A stretch of DNA of 64,000 nucleotides, taken from contig CM059973.1 of NCBI GenBank assembly GCA_030490835.1, forward strand, positions 63,182,008 to 63,246,007, given 5' to 3'. A model generated the notes under the pieces. The model did no database searches. It saw only the letters and a program-made list of their open reading frames with translations, and was not told where the DNA came from. The stretch comes from Annona cherimola. Its lineage: Eukaryota; Streptophyta; Magnoliopsida; Magnoliales; Annonaceae. Shown one piece after another: positions 23,621-34,899 of the stretch; within the stretch, counting starts at the first letter, position 1, and every line of letters begins with the position of its first letter. The position numbers and the translations under genes are program-made.

Positions 23621-23739
23621 TTGATCAGGCACAAAGATGTTGGAAAAGTGATATGGTGAAAATGGTGGTAGGAGAAAATAGACGGAGAATAGTAAGTCTA
23701 ATCCCTTTATAATCCAAAGAAATAGAATATAAGTGGTTC

Positions 23740-24770
23740 TTGAAGGAAGAAGGTGATGGAAGGTTCTCAGTAAAATCAGCGTATAAGACAATAAAGGCTA
23801 ACTTTTGCTCTTTTATAGGGCAAATAGGTGTAGGAGAGAACATCCAAAGGATTCACTGAAGTAGGTTTTCCAGAAGCTTTGGCGTATAAATTTGCTAACA
23901 AAAGTTAAATGTTCAAATGGAGGCTTTTTAAAGATACTTGGCCCACCAAAAAAAATTTACAACAGAGAGGTATCACTGAGCCCTAGCTGTATATTTTGCA
24001 ACAAAACAAAGGAAGATGCAAAGCAGCTCTTTATTTTCTTCTACAAGATAAGACAAATCAAAGGTAGAATTATAAAACATGAAGAGATTTGGATATCACA
24101 GAAAGCTGTCGATTGCATCTTTAAACAGTTGGCGGGCCAGGGGACAGAGATGGGATCAAATTCTTTATCTTATCGTGCTAGAGGCTTTGGTTAAGGAATC
24201 AGATGAGAAAAATAGGGGAAATGCCATCTTTTGATAATATATCCGAAGGGTGTAGAAACTACAAGCAGGATTATAGATTGGCGTAGTAAGTAGGTGGAAC
24301 AGGTTTAACGCAGAGGGGCCTAACACCAAGATGGATAAAAGTGCAAGCTAATTAGCATAAAATCATGTGGATGGATGGCTGGATGCTCTCAAAGATAGAA
24401 TGCGGTTTGATGTAGTTCTAAATAATGCAGATGGGACTTTTTTAGTTGCATAATGATGGAGGATTGATGGACTAATGGATTCACCGACAATGGAAGCTAT
24501 GGCTTCTAGAATTGTTGAGTGACTACCTCTTACTAGTTAGTTACTTAAATGACGAATGCCCCATTTTATCAATAGTGGGCATTCTAATATAGGAAATCCG
24601 ACTCTGTGCTAGCTCAACCCACTCCATATAATATTTACATATTCTAAGGAATGGGAATATGGTTGCCCACATGTTAGTTGACTACGCAACATCAATTTCT
24701 GATAAAAGTGTTGCTTGGTGGGATAAATGCCATCATAAATCATCTGGACATCGATTTTTTGGGAGCTTAG
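23740..24770 (+). pseudogene. LINE 3' region: zinc-binding and RNase H-like remnants
   Basis: GDGRFSVKSAYKTIKA (about 23755) is the hallmark preceding the zinc-binding segment of plant LINE reverse transcriptases. The frame then breaks repeatedly. Near 24640-24720, LHILRNGNMVAHMLVDYA is the terminal RNase H-like His motif, as in 9862-10551. The 3' untranslated end runs to the ATCAAAAAAAA tail. Confidence 0.75.
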
Positions 24771-24806
24771 GAATGAGATATATAACTATTTTCATCAAAA
24801 AAAATA

Positions 24807-24990
24807 TATTAACAAAGTTTTACTATTTTGGAGAGTGCATATATGTTTTTAGATTTTTAAACACAAAGTTATTTTAGTCATTTTTAACTATTAAAAATAG
24901 CTAAAATACTTGGTTGATATATTAAGTATATCTAGATAAATAAGTTTATGTAAAAAATAATAAAAACAGTTTTTTGGGGGGCTAAAAAGA
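24807..24990. mobile_element. F1 foldback, partial
   Basis: AACAAAGTTTTACTATTTTG and TTTTAAACACAAAGTTATTT (left arm) face AAAATACTTGGTTGATATAT (right arm). The outer ends are missing or worn. It abuts the LINE tail. Confidence 0.55.
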
Positions 24991-25252
24991 TGAGCTTTCT
25001 TATAATAATATTTTTTATTGTGAAGAATTTTTATTGATGAAGTCAATATATTCCACCCAATAAGAGCCTGATCTCCCACCCAACTCATGTGACATAGGTC
25101 AAATTTTAACCTTGGCCAAGTAAAATGATTTTAAAATGCATCATACCATGTCAAGCTTGAGATCATCTTTTAAATTAGAAGTAATTTTTTTTTTCTTTTC
25201 TGTTGTTACGTCCTATTTTTTATATCGGGTTCAATACTAACCCACTATGGTA

Positions 25253-25633
25253 GAGAGATGATCATGTTAGCCCGAACTAAGCAAATGTCTTGCTTCATCT
25301 ATTTCAAAAAACTCATTTACAATATTCTTTTTTCTTATACATTAATTTATTTAAGTGTATTTAATATATAAACAAAGTTTTATCATTTTTGGATATATGT
25401 ATATATTTTTTTGAAATTTTTAAGTATAGAGGTATTTTCAATACATAAATTTAAAAATCTCAAAAAACTACACATATTAAAAAATAGAAAAACTTGATTT
25501 ATATGTTAAATAAACTTATATGAATAAGTGTATGAAGAAAAAGGTAAAAAAAAAAAAAAAGTATTGTAAATGAAGTTTTTGAGATAAGCTAAGTAAGACA
25601 TTTGTTTAGCCATGGTTAACAGGATCATTCATC
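25253..25633. mobile_element. Foldback MITE, family F1, complete copy with ACTAAGCAAATGTCT ends
   Basis: The end reads GAGAGATGATCATGTT on the left, complement of AACAGGATCATTCATC on the right: both 16 nt to the TGTT/AACA word, as in copies 45089 and 59568. The 9-mers outside are ACTATGGTA (25244-25252) and ACTATAGTT (25634-25642), a 9-bp duplication with two changes. The F1 core is present (CAAAGTTTTATCATTTTTGG). Confidence 0.75.
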
Positions 25634-25669
25634 ACTATAGTTACGAGGATAGCTAGTCACACTCATCAA

Positions 25670-26186
25670 CGATGATTAATAACACCATTAAACAGAGTAA
25701 TTTTACATGTACATAGCATAGATCGAAACAAGTACTAAATGCATCATCGAAAGAATAAGAAAGATATATTTTTAAAAAGTTAGAAACAGTGTGGAAGCAT
25801 TTTCAGATGTCATCAGTCGATCAGAACATCGAAGTCATAAACGACGGCAATCAACAGATAAAAACAAGCGGAATACATGGTTGGTTTGTATCTTGTCCAT
25901 CAACCTCTGATTTGGTGCCCTTGCTTAAAATTCAAATCCGTGGACCAGAAGTAACCTAATCGGTTGAAAATAGAGTGGGAACTATAGAAAGAGCGAGGGG
26001 CCTTAACGCTAATAGCCACAATGGCTCAATGGTACACGGAAGACAGATATACGAATGTGGCATTCCTAATTACAGCAAGGTGCCACTCCGATGTCACCTA
26101 CTCCTTACACATGTCCATCTACGATTGGTTCCATTACTTTATAAATTGCTGCAACGCTGAAGAGCTATGCCATCACACTGCCGAAG
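25670..26186 (+). promoter_or_regulatory. PRP1 promoter region with TATA box
   Basis: TTTATAAAT at 26138-26146 is a TATA box about 45 bp before the ATG, with ATTGG (inverted CCAAT) at 26125. The whole block is similar to 36080-36587 upstream of PRP2. The best conserved words include ATTCCTAATTACAGCAAGGT, AAATCCGTGGACC and CCTTAACGCTA. Both genes therefore probably kept the same expression pattern after duplication, but what it is cannot be read here. Confidence 0.7.
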
Positions 26187-26720
26187 ATGTCTCCTTTCCC
26201 ACATTTGCTGGTGTTTCTCTTGGGGGTGGTGGCACTAGCCACTCCCTCTCAGGCTGGCTATGAGTATAAGCCACCTGAGAAGAAGGAACCACCACCAAAA
26301 CCCATCTATCATCCCCCGCCGTATGAAAAACCACCTCCTGTTGAAAAGCCAAAACCGCCTCCAACCCCGGAGCACAAGCCTCCACCCATTGAGAAGCCTA
26401 AGCCACCTCCAGCTCCAGAACACAAGCCTCCACCCATTGAGAAGCCTAAGCCACCTCCGGCCCCGGAATACAAACCTCCACCGATTGAGAAGCCAAAGCC
26501 ACCTCCGGCTCCAGAACACAAGCCTCCACCGATTGAGAAGCCTAAGCCACCTCCAACCCCGGAATACAAACCTCCACCCATTGAGAAGCCAAAGCCACCT
26601 CCAACTCCAGTTTACCAACCCCCTCCAATTGAGAAGCCAAAGCCACCTCCGGTGGAGAAGCCACCTCATCATCACAAGCCACCATACTACCAGCCTCCTC
26701 CATATAACCATCCCCACTAA
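26187..26720 (+). CDS. PRP1: secreted proline-rich cell-wall protein (PRP/ENOD2-like)
   Basis: 177 aa, one exon. Residues 1-23 form a signal peptide (hydrophobic LLVFLLGVVALA, cleavage expected after PSQA). The mature protein begins GYEYKPPEKKEPP and then carries six to seven units of a 16-residue repeat, KPPPIEKPKPPP(T/A)PE(Y/H). It closes with EKPPHHHKPPYYQPP and YNHPH. Lys-Pro-rich repeats without Ser-Pro4 blocks fit the repetitive proline-rich protein family and ENOD2-like nodulins rather than extensins. Such proteins are hydroxylated, secreted and cross-linked into the wall, the Tyr and His residues being candidate cross-link or metal-binding sites. The start is the ATG after the TATA box that gives the signal peptide. 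An upstream ATG at 26167 lies at or before the expected transcription start. Opposite-strand Gly- and Trp-rich frames are shadows of the repeats. PRP2 is its paralogue. Confidence 0.9.
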   Translation: MSPFPHLLVFLLGVVALATPSQAGYEYKPPEKKEPPPKPIYHPPPYEKPPPVEKPKPPPTPEHKPPPIEKPKPPPAPEHKPPPIEKPKPPPAPEYKPPPIEKPKPPPAPEHKPPPIEKPKPPPTPEYKPPPIEKPKPPPTPVYQPPPIEKPKPPPVEKPPHHHKPPYYQPPPYNHPH

Positions 26721-26905
26721 ATTAAGGTGCTCGATCGCGCTAGCACGTCTACGTGTCAATGCAGCAAACAGAAAAATAAGAGCTAATCCCTCTGGAGGAT
26801 TTCATTTTCTCTTGGATTGAGTTTTCTTTGGATGTAATCAGCTTTATAGCTCCTTATTGCTTATGAATAATATAATTAGCACTTCCGAGACTTCTTATTC
26901 TCATG
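26721..26905 (+). terminator. PRP1 3' untranslated and poly(A) region
   Basis: TTGGATGTAATCAGCTTTAT (about 26829) and TATGAATAATATAATTAGCA (about 26863) look like far- and near-upstream poly(A) elements. The same words follow PRP2, with TATGAATAATATAATTAGCA unchanged. Confidence 0.6.
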
Positions 26906-27855
26906 ATCTATCTATGGCTAATTGATTCTTTAACGTTGATTAACTTGGACAATTTGAGCAATTGATCAGTTTCATTAACTTGGACAACTTGGGTTTGGAT
27001 AAACATAATCCTAGCCTACGTTATAAAATTTTAATTCAACCTTAAGTTCAGCCCTTTTTTTCATACTTTGACTATTTTAACCCTATTGAAATGGGTTCAA
27101 TTCGTGTTAGAAATCAGGTTAATATTTAAAAATACTTCGCGTAATTAAATTTATTTTAAAATATAAATTCATATGAACGAATAAGAATTACTCCTTTTTA
27201 TAGGAATATTTTTCAATTTATGACCTCTATAATAATATAATTATTAAATAATCATATTTCAAAGTAATAAGGTCTAATTAATTCCTAAGTATTATGTGTT
27301 AAAATATGACTTTTTTTTAATAATCTACTATATTTTACTTTGATATATAAAATCAAGTCAGGTCGAGTTGACAATCATATGAGGACATGGTATCGGCCAG
27401 GTCGAGTTTCATAAATTAAGTCTCGAAATTTAATGAGGATGATTAAAAACAAACCTTTTTATAGATGTGGCTTGTACAAATGCCTACTTTTTGTATTTTT
27501 TTTTTCAATTTTTTCATCTAAACCATTTTAAGATATAAATTACATATTTATGATGCCAAAGGTTATTTTGAAGAGAATTTTTTTTAGTTATATTTAATGT
27601 CACGATTCGAGAATAAATATGAAATTATGAAAATTAAAATAATATATAAAAGTAAAATATTTAATTTTTTCATTACTAAATATGTGCAGATGGGTGTCAT
27701 AAATGATTTAAGTATTAAAATTTTGATACAAAATGAGAAAAAATACAACCATTAATTTTCACTAACCCCATTTGTAATAATAACATAATTCATTCATGTT
27801 AGGTTCCTCTCAGTTGCCAAATGGTCCAGCACCAACTATTATGAAATTTTGGGCA
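26906..27855. other. Downstream half of the duplicated unit, no gene seen
   Basis: Homology to the PRP2 flank continues to about 26975. The block 27450-27545 (CCTTTTTATAGATGTGGCTT) matches 40350-40440, and CCAACTATTATGAAATTTTG at about 27832 matches 41414. 26990-27440 also has CAGGTCGAGTTGAC-type words recalling hAT subterminal DNA. Confidence 0.5.
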
Positions 27856-28565
27856 TGGTTGATTATAACAAAAAAATTTTGGGACGTTTGTTTATACAAA
27901 AAACTTTTCACTTTCCATAATTATATTATTTTTAATTATATTTTCACTTCTTCATATGCAAACTATTTTACTTTTTAATTATTTTTACACAATTATTCGT
28001 ACATCTAATATATCTATTTTAACTTTATTTTCTTTACTCTTAATAATTACCGCTACGATATCATATCATTTTTTCTCGTTTCAAAAATTTTATGCCAAAA
28101 ACTTTTTATCATAATTACCCTTTTCATATCACTTTTAAAGGATTATTTGGGAAAGCATAAAACTTTTTCAATATAAACTTTTCATTTTGTTTAACTATAC
28201 TCTTTTTAGTTATTTTTTAATATTTTTCTATATAACTACCTTACTTTTTAATCATTTTTACACAACTAATTATATAATAACTTATCTATTTTAACTTTAT
28301 TTTCTTTACTTCTTATCATTACCCATATCATATCACATCATTTTTTCCAATTTAAAAATTTTTGATCAAAAGTTTTATCACTTTCCAAATACGCCCATTT
28401 AAAATTTTTCACTCTTCCAACTACCTTATTTTTTAAATAATTTATTCACATATTCCTATATAATGAATTTATTTTTCAATCATTTCTACAAAATTATCCA
28501 TATAATTAATCTATCTATTTTCGATCCAATAATTTTATCACTTTCTAAATACCCTTTTATTTAAG
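27856..28565. mobile_element. AT-rich MITE-like insertion present only in the PRP1 unit
   Basis: Low-complexity DNA with repeated phrases (CTATTTTAACTTTATTTTCT twice, TTTATCACTTTCCAAATAC and variants). At the matching place in the PRP2 unit (about 41432) the flanks are almost joined, so this is an insertion here or a deletion there. The TTTGGGAAAG / CTTTCCAAATA words fit plant hAT MITEs, and related DNA lies at 42760-43080. Confidence 0.5.
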
Positions 28566-28585
28566 TAATTTTTCGGATAGTAATT

Positions 28586-28800
28586 AATGGCCGGGAAGTC
28601 TGTTGTACCTTCCCTTAAGATTTTGCCGTATGAAATTGGGTAACTTAGTAGTGCCAATTACCAAATAAACACCAACAGGGATCAATTACAGGATGCGAAC
28701 CAGTCATGGTGGTTACGTACGGCCATTTGCATACACGTGGAAAACTTTGGAATGGAAGTAGACGTTCATCTTTCCGAGAGAAGCTAGTATAATAAGATGC
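28586..28800. other. Duplicated block A, partner of 41450-41650
   Basis: GGCCGGGAAGTCTGTTGTAC, CGTACGGCCATTTGCATACA and GAACTTTGGAAT-type words match 41450-41640 in order. Function unknown, no frame. It marks how far the PRP duplication reached. Confidence 0.65.
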
Positions 28801-29929
28801 AAAGTTGGTTACACTAAGAGAAAAGTTAGAAACATTCTAGAAGCCGACTAAAGAGACTCAGGAAACACCTGCTAAGAGAAGATTTGCTAATGTTCCTCCC
28901 AAGATATTAGAGGAAGTGAAGAAAGAGGCAGCTATTCCAAAACTCATATTTCGTAAACAATTTGAGATGAGGATAAGTAAAGAGAAAGGTCTATCATAAC
29001 CCAAAAGAGAATAATGAGCCTGCTGATAATCATGGATTGAAGGAGCCACATGTAAACTTAGGGTCATCTAGTGAAAAGCCAGTACATCCTCTAGCTTTAG
29101 TGGTGCTTGTTCTAAACATATTGATGAGCCGTTTCCTCAACCCTTGCAATGTCGAATATAGAACCAACACCCAGAAGTAGTCTGACTCAAAAGCCACCAC
29201 AATGCCCTAAAGGCAAGTTTTCACATACAAAAAATGTGTGTTTCAACCAAATACATTCTTTAGATGAATGCAGAGTAAGCATCAGGCAAAAGATTGTCAT
29301 TATTAGGTAGTTTATAATATCTATAGGTAGTCCAAGCATAAGGCCGAGGAGTGTCTTAAGAGACAAAAAAAAAAAAAAAAAAAAGAGTTTGAGTTATACT
29401 CATTTAAGATGAAATCAAATGTTTCCAAGTTGTAATAAACTTGTTTTGAGTAATAGACATAAAGTATTTTTATGATGAATATTTTTTCCTATGGAATGAT
29501 ATGCATGTTCTCAGAGTAATGGCTATGCAAGAATCTAAGACGTGTTATTTTTATTTCAAAGATATGGCCTCTAATGGAAACATTCCATAAGGTAACTCGA
29601 AATAAAAGTTAAGTCAATGATTTAATCCATCCCAAGTGGGTACACTCCAAGTGAATGTACCTTACAAGTTAAGCCAAAGAATTCACCCACCACAAGGATA
29701 AACGACTTAGGTGAATGACCTTTAGAGGGTGCATTAAGAAGTCAACATAATACAAGAAGATATAATGTAGTTAATTGTAGAGGAATCTGAGTCACCTTGA
29801 GGAGTAGCTAGCACCAACCACAACCCTGGGACATTACTGATACTCCATAATTGGTTGACATAACATGAAGTTTGATTCAAGAGTTATGTTGAGAGAATGT
29901 TAGCTTAGTTGAATTAGATGAAGAGGAGG

Positions 29930-30560
29930 ATAAACGGAAATCCTTAGAACTAAGAGACAAATGCAACTTGTGGGTGCAAAATTATCATCTAGTAAAGAGA
30001 ATGAATAACAAACTAGAAGAGGCTAGCACAAACACTCAACCAAGAGGAAAGAGCCAGTGGAGGATGGTCAAGACCACTACATCAATACGTGACGTAGATG
30101 ATTCTCGATCCACCACTGCGTTATGTAGAAGTAACCATGCTGAGAAAATCTTAAAAGAGAAAAGCGGTCAAATGGATGCTAGAATTTTTCATCAGGAGCA
30201 TCCTCCATCTTTTTTTAGAGGATAATAACATGACAATAAAGAATTAGTTTCTGGTTATCATTAAGATTTTCGATTTCTTAGAGTGCTCAGACAAATAAAG
30301 GTGTTTTTTTGCTGTGTTCAAGATGGACAAATATGCATTCATTGGTGGCAGACACAAGAAAATCTTTGAGAGTAAACACGTAGAAGTGACCTAGCAGAGA
30401 TTCTCAAAATGCCTCCTATACAAAGTTTTTGACCAATATTTAGCTCATGAAAGCTCTAAAATTTGTAAGTTGAAACAAGAAGAGATGTTTATAGTTGATT
30501 ATGAAAACCAAGTTCTTCATCTTCTTATGCTTCACCCTCAACTTAGTAGTAGTTGACCAG
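29930..30560 (+). pseudogene. gypsy gag remnant
   Basis: The first frame (to 30225) ends HQEHPPSFFRG, the usual HPPxFxG entry of the gag domain. After a frame break, ESKHVEVT, stop, QRFSKCLLYKVFDQYL (about 30370) and KLKQEEMFIVDYENQVLHLL (about 30470) match the retrotransposon gag core (WxxFxxxFxxxYFP, LxQGxxxVxEYxxxF). Confidence 0.7.
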
Positions 30561-30879
30561 GCTTAAATTTGCAAATTCTAGAATATTCTCGATTAGAGTA
30601 TTAGAGATATAATGATAGCTTAGCCATGCGAGATGTATGGTGAGACCATGGTATCAAATGATGTGGGTAGAGAAAATAATTACTCATCTCAGCAAGATGT
30701 TTGTAAAGAAGAGATTGAAGAAATCAATTTAGGGAGAATCTTCAAGTAAGAAACAATTACAAATATTTTGGATATTAGTAGGTTAGGGGTCCAAGAGCAA
30801 AGGATCCAAGAAGCAAAACGACAATTAAAAAGCGTATTTGATTTAATTGATACCATCAACGACATTATTATCTTAGTTT

Positions 30880-31790
30880 AGAGCTTGCAATAAATGTGGA
30901 GAGGTTGATCATTGACTAGACAATGGTAGTAATATGCTTCTTATGTCAAATGTTAGGGCACACAACAAGATTCTACACTGTTGCTAAAGCACAACCTCGG
31001 AATTAGAACAAGCAAGCATGTAGACAGGCTGGGCAGTAGCAGAATGTGAAAAACCTAGGGATTGGACAATTAGCAAATGTTTTTGCACTAAATCTGTCCA
31101 AGTAAAAATACTGCAGATGGAGTCACGAGTATTATAAAGGTTTGTAAACACTATTTGACACTAGTGCAAATTCGTCATTTATTGCTTTAGAGTTTTTCAG
31201 AATAATCAAGGTACTAATGAGACCAATGGTATACCAACCGAGGCTAGCTCGGTTGGTCGCCAGCTGCGGCGCAGACAACCGTTGCTGCGGCTGGCGGGGG
31301 ATCGAATCCCCGTATAGGCGTGGGAGCGTGGTCTCCCGGGTGGAGAGTGTGGGAGCAAGGTGGTCTCCCGGGTGGAAAGTGTGGGAGCAGGTGGTCTCCT
31401 AGGTGGCTGTTGGAAGCTGTGTCTTCCAGATTTCTTTGGGACGTTATGTGTTCCCAGATTTGTAAGAATGTCTCAGATCTTCAAGTATAATATGTGTTGA
31501 GATACATGTAATTATATACCCATAAAAAAAAAAATAAAAAAAAATGAGACCAATGGTATAAGAACTAATAATTACATCACTAATGGAAGACAACTTTTCG
31601 ATTAAGAGAGCATGATATACATTTCATATTGATATCAATAGATTGGTTATACAGTTTGACTTAGTAGTGATGCCCCTAAAGAACCTAGATGCAATTTTGG
31701 GTTCGGATTAGACAACCATTTGGGCTACAAGTATTAGTCCATAGTCATAAAAGATTACAATCGCATTTTGAGGGAAACAAAAGAAAGATT
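30880..31790 (+). pseudogene. gypsy zinc knuckle and aspartic protease remnant
   Basis: ACNKCGEVDH (about 30885) starts a degenerate CCHC knuckle. LFDTSANSSFIALEF (about 31149-31193) is the protease active site, with DTSA for the usual DTGA. The SINE follows directly. Beyond it, LVVMPLKNLDAILGSD (about 31658) matches the end of gypsy proteases (DVILGMDWL). Confidence 0.75.
31234..31543 (+). mobile_element. tRNA-derived SINE, 17-bp perfect TSD
   Basis: Flanked by ATGAGACCAATGGTATA on both sides (31217-31233 and 31544-31560). The head has box A (TAGCTCGGTTGG, 31245) and box B (GGATCGAATCC, about 31299) as in a tRNA gene, so pol III could have transcribed it. The body holds three tandem units starting at 31320, 31349 and 31381 (GTGGGAGC...GTGGTCTCC). 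The tail region (CCAGATTTGTAAGAATGTCT) ends in an A-rich run. It is non-autonomous and would have used a LINE's machinery. It inserted after the gypsy protease had been laid down, and the near-perfect boundaries suggest a fairly young insertion. Confidence 0.92.
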
Positions 31791-32179
31791 TCATATCTAA
31801 TCATGACCTTATAAGCTTTGAGGAAACTCAAATAAGAATATTATGGATTGTTTGTGGCAACCATGAAGGGACCGGAGAGTATTCCATTGGTCAAAAAAGC
31901 TCTATATATTTTTCTGAAGGAATTATTGGAATTACCATTGACTTGAGGGGTCAATTTTGTAAGTAATCTAATTTTGACAACCAAATCAACCTTGAAAGCT
32001 CTTTATTACATGGTGCTAGCATAACTTAGATAATTGAAAGAGTAGTTGCGAGAGTTACAATTACACTTTGAATTTATTTGTCCGAGTTACTGGATTTTAC
32101 ATTGATTATCAACAAATAAAGAAGGCGGAAATTAAGAAAAAAATATCCTCTTTTATGCATCGATCGTTTGTTTGATCAG

Positions 32180-32620
32180 TAACAAAGCTTCTATCTTTTT
32201 AAAGATAGACTTGAGGTCAGATTACCATCAGTTAAGAATTAGAGAAGATGACAAATAAAAAATAATCTTTGACACTTAGTATGGTCATTTCTGATTTTCT
32301 AGTGGTGTCATTCGGATTGACCAATTCACTTACAACTTTATGAATCTAATGAACTAATCAATGCACTGAAAACTTTTGGGAATTTAATGAACTGATCAAT
32401 GCATTGAAAACCTTTATGAATCTAATGGACAATGGTTCATTAGTTCTTAGACTGGTGTCTCATAGCATTCATCGATGACAAGTTTCTATACTCTAAAGGG
32501 AAGGAAGAGCACAAGCAAAAGCTAAGAGAGGTTCTGTAAGTGTTGAGCGAAAAAGAAGTTTTATGTCAAGCATAGGAAATGTGAATTTTGGTTAGCAAGT
32601 ATTTATTTGCTAAGGTATTC
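32180..32620 (+). pseudogene. gypsy reverse transcriptase remnant
   Basis: DLRSDYHQLRIREDD (about 32209) is the KIDLRSGYHQI(R)I motif. YGHF...SGVIRIDQFTYNFMNLMN follows (the YEFxxMPFGLTNAPxxFxxLMN motif). FIDDKFLYSKGKEEH (about 32468) carries the catalytic DD with YSK. Inside it, 32339-32430 is a tandem duplication of about 46 bp (AATGAACTAATCAATGCACT). Confidence 0.8.
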
Positions 32621-32739
32621 ATGTGTCTTTAACTATGTTAACCTACAAAATTCATTTAGACAAATGAGTAGAGAAAAGTTTCTAAGAATTAACAAACTGC
32701 TTGAACGCAACACCTATTTAACTCTATCAATGAATGGAG

Positions 32740-33140
32740 AGAGTTATATAGTTTAGGATAATACCTCCAGAACTAGTCTAGGAGGCGTACTGATGTGATA
32801 AGAAAAGATAATAACCTATCTTCCAAGACAATCAAAGCCAAGATAGCAAAATTACGCTTGTCATAACAAAGAGTCGGCTATGGTAGCGTTTGCTTTAGAG
32901 GTTTGGTGCTGCTATTTGTATGGTGATAAGACTAAACTATTTATGAATCATAAAAGTTTTGAAGTATATATTTCCTAAAAAGAGTTAAACCTTCAGGAAC
33001 AAAGATGAGCTAGAGTTATTGAAATATTATAATATCACAATTCAGTATCATCCAAGGAAGGCCAATATTATGGCAGATGCTCTAAGTTAAAAGATAAATG
33101 TAGTAATTGCAACCTTAATTACCTAGTAAAAGGATTTGAT
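32740..33140 (+). pseudogene. gypsy RNase H remnant
   Basis: SRTSLGGVLM (about 32770), FALEVWCCYLYGDKTKLFMN (about 32892), then HKSFEVY (about 32950), SSKEGQYYGRCSKLKD in place of HPGKANVVADALSRK (about 33050). Order and spacing fit gypsy RNase H. Nothing recognisable follows, so integrase is lost. Confidence 0.7.
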
Positions 33141-33299
33141 GAAGTAGTTTAAGGCCTTTCATGATTAGGTGCTTTGTATGTGTAATCTTCATTAGTGAAT
33201 AGTGTAGGGCCTTCTTAATTTCAACATCCATATTCGGAAGCAATGGGTGTCGCAGGGCCAAATAAAAATTTGGCAGTATTTCCTTAGAATCAATGGAGT

Positions 33300-34385
33300 A
33301 TAACGAAGATTCATAACTTATTGGACCTATATAATTATTGATTATATGAAAATATCCATAATACAACCATAACCACATATGCATATGAACTTATTATCAT
33401 TAACATTCATCCTCATAGTATAATCATCAACATCACATCTACATGTCAAAACACTAAACCTCTATCTCACATATACATATGGCCAAGCGGATAATCTTTA
33501 TTGATGTAAAATAAGGTCGTTGCCTTTAGCAAATATATACATGCCAAAGTTCCAAAATACATGTTAGACTATGCAGTTAGTGATCGACGATTTTGATAAT
33601 GAAAAAAGACTTACGTGATTTTGATTTAAATTGATCCTATCTTTGTTGATAGGTTCTATGTATGATTAAAAGTTTATCTTGTTATTTGTTCTATCATACT
33701 CATATGATTTGGTGATTGGTCGTACTCTTAATGTGATAGAGTTGAAGTATCTATGAAAACCCAGTCTTACTTAATCTTGGTAGCTTGATTTTAATTCATG
33801 GTATCTTGACTTTAATTCAAAGTTGGATGGATGATGTGAATAAGCCTTGGGAGCTATAGAGAAAATTTCTTTTTCTATGAAACAGGGGAAATGTTGGATG
33901 TTTGAAAAAATCGTCTGATAATTCAACCAAAACTTGTTGACCTCTCTAAATGCAAAATAGTTGATTATTTTGAGGCAAAAAGTTAGACATTTTCTATGAA
34001 TAAGCAAAACATACGGAATTTGTGTACATGAGGTTGGTTGATCTCTTTTGGGTATTGTTTCTATTTCTTAAGTTGAATTTCAAGAGAGGGCTTTTAGCTA
34101 TAAATCGAAGATCAAGGCCAAGGAAAAATATACATTTTTGTATGAAGCAAACTCTAAGGAGAATATGAAGATTAAAGAGATGATCTTGAAAGAGTTGTTG
34201 CTAAAGTTATAAAAGCTTAATCTTGAAGAACTTATGCAAGTGTTGTTGCTCATACAAATGTGTTGATTTGATTGTTTTTCTTTTAAGATTGTTTTATGTT
34301 ACGTTGTGTTGATGATGATCAAACAAAGAGCAAGTAAATCAGGGTGTTAATTTCTTCACTAGCACCTTGATCTAGTTGATTCACA
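33300..34385. other. Noncoding, possibly old LTR DNA
   Basis: No credible frame. Text such as TTGTGTTGATGATGATCAAA near 34308 recalls large copia LTRs, but no ends, target duplication or partner could be found. Confidence 0.3.
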
Positions 34386-34530
34386 AAAATGCCACTGCAT
34401 TTAAAAATAAAAAATACTTTAAAACATCTAAAAATGGTAAAACTTGATTTATGAACTAGATACACCTAACTTTACATATTCATGGAAAACCTGAAAAAAA
34501 TAAAAATATATATTTTTGAGCCGGCCTAAT
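34386..34530. mobile_element. F1 foldback, right half only
   Basis: AATGCCACTGCATTTAAAAA, then CTAAAAATGGTAAAACTTGA and TTCATGGAAAA, the F1 right arm, without the left arm. It ends near GAGCCGGCC. Confidence 0.6.
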
Positions 34531-34890
34531 AAAATCACACCTCAACCTTAAAAGGCCTAAAACTTTAAATTTTAATGATAAAAGTTTAAGGAATTTAGGC
34601 ACTACGTACTTAGTCCACATGCCCATGAGTTAATACTTCTAGGTAGATACTACGTGGGAAATGATGTACGAGACACATTAGAGAAAAATTAAGGAAATGG
34701 AGAAAACTAAGAGGAAACGCTTTATTAATTAGTATCTTAATTGGATGACATTCTCCATCCTAACTAAGTTTTTTTTTTTAACTTATCCATTTTTTTTATT
34801 TCTAAAGAGCCCATAAACTGGTGGCGACAGCTTGCAGCATTTATTTTCATACTTATTTTATGAGTTAACTTTAATGAGATAGGTTGTAAA
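34531..34890. other. Intergenic, no gene seen
   Basis: AT-rich spacer between two inverted-repeat elements. The 62-codon minus frame at 34764-34952 overlaps the next element and has no motif. Confidence 0.4.
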
Positions 34891-34899
34891 TACTTTTTA

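Larger units (their letters stand above)
17760..24806 (+). mobile_element. Decayed LINE (L1-like), nearly full length, with two nested insertions
   Basis: The order ORF1 zinc-knuckle region, endonuclease, reverse transcriptase, zinc-binding region and RNase H-like end is preserved over about 5 kb of LINE DNA, interrupted by a hAT MITE (20183-20756) and a solo copia LTR (22028-23478). Many stops and frameshifts show it is long dead. The 3' end reads TTTTCATCAAAAAAAA near 24806. The LINE at 46890-51830 is from the same family, as ORF1 (GRVGFKPLGLKGEG-type) matches almost word for word. Confidence 0.85.
28830..33300 (+). mobile_element. Ty3/gypsy retrotransposon relic
   Basis: Recognisable gag, zinc knuckle, protease, reverse transcriptase and RNase H in the correct gypsy order, all broken by stops. 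Integrase is not found and no LTR pair could be defined. The element is therefore an old internal fragment. The 5' 1 kb (28830-29900) is probably leader DNA and holds an A-run at about 29368. A SINE (31234-31543) interrupts the protease. Confidence 0.8.

Noticed and set aside
26167..26187. Upstream ATG before both PRP starts (26167 and 36568)
   Set aside because: It lies about 27 bp from the TATA box, so it is probably at or before the transcription start; in PRP2 it would encode only five residues.
26235..26759. Long minus-strand frames (Trp/Leu/Arg-rich, and Gly-rich at 26309-26581) opposite PRP1
   Set aside because: They are mirror readings of the Pro-rich repeats; the same happens opposite PRP2 (36648-37784, 36910-37557).
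31234..31320. A functional tRNA gene
   Set aside because: Box A and B are present, but no cloverleaf can be completed, and the target duplication plus A-rich tail identify a SINE.
28830..33300. LTR pair for the gypsy relic
   Set aside because: No TG...CA repeat with a target duplication could be found on both sides; only internal domains are supported.
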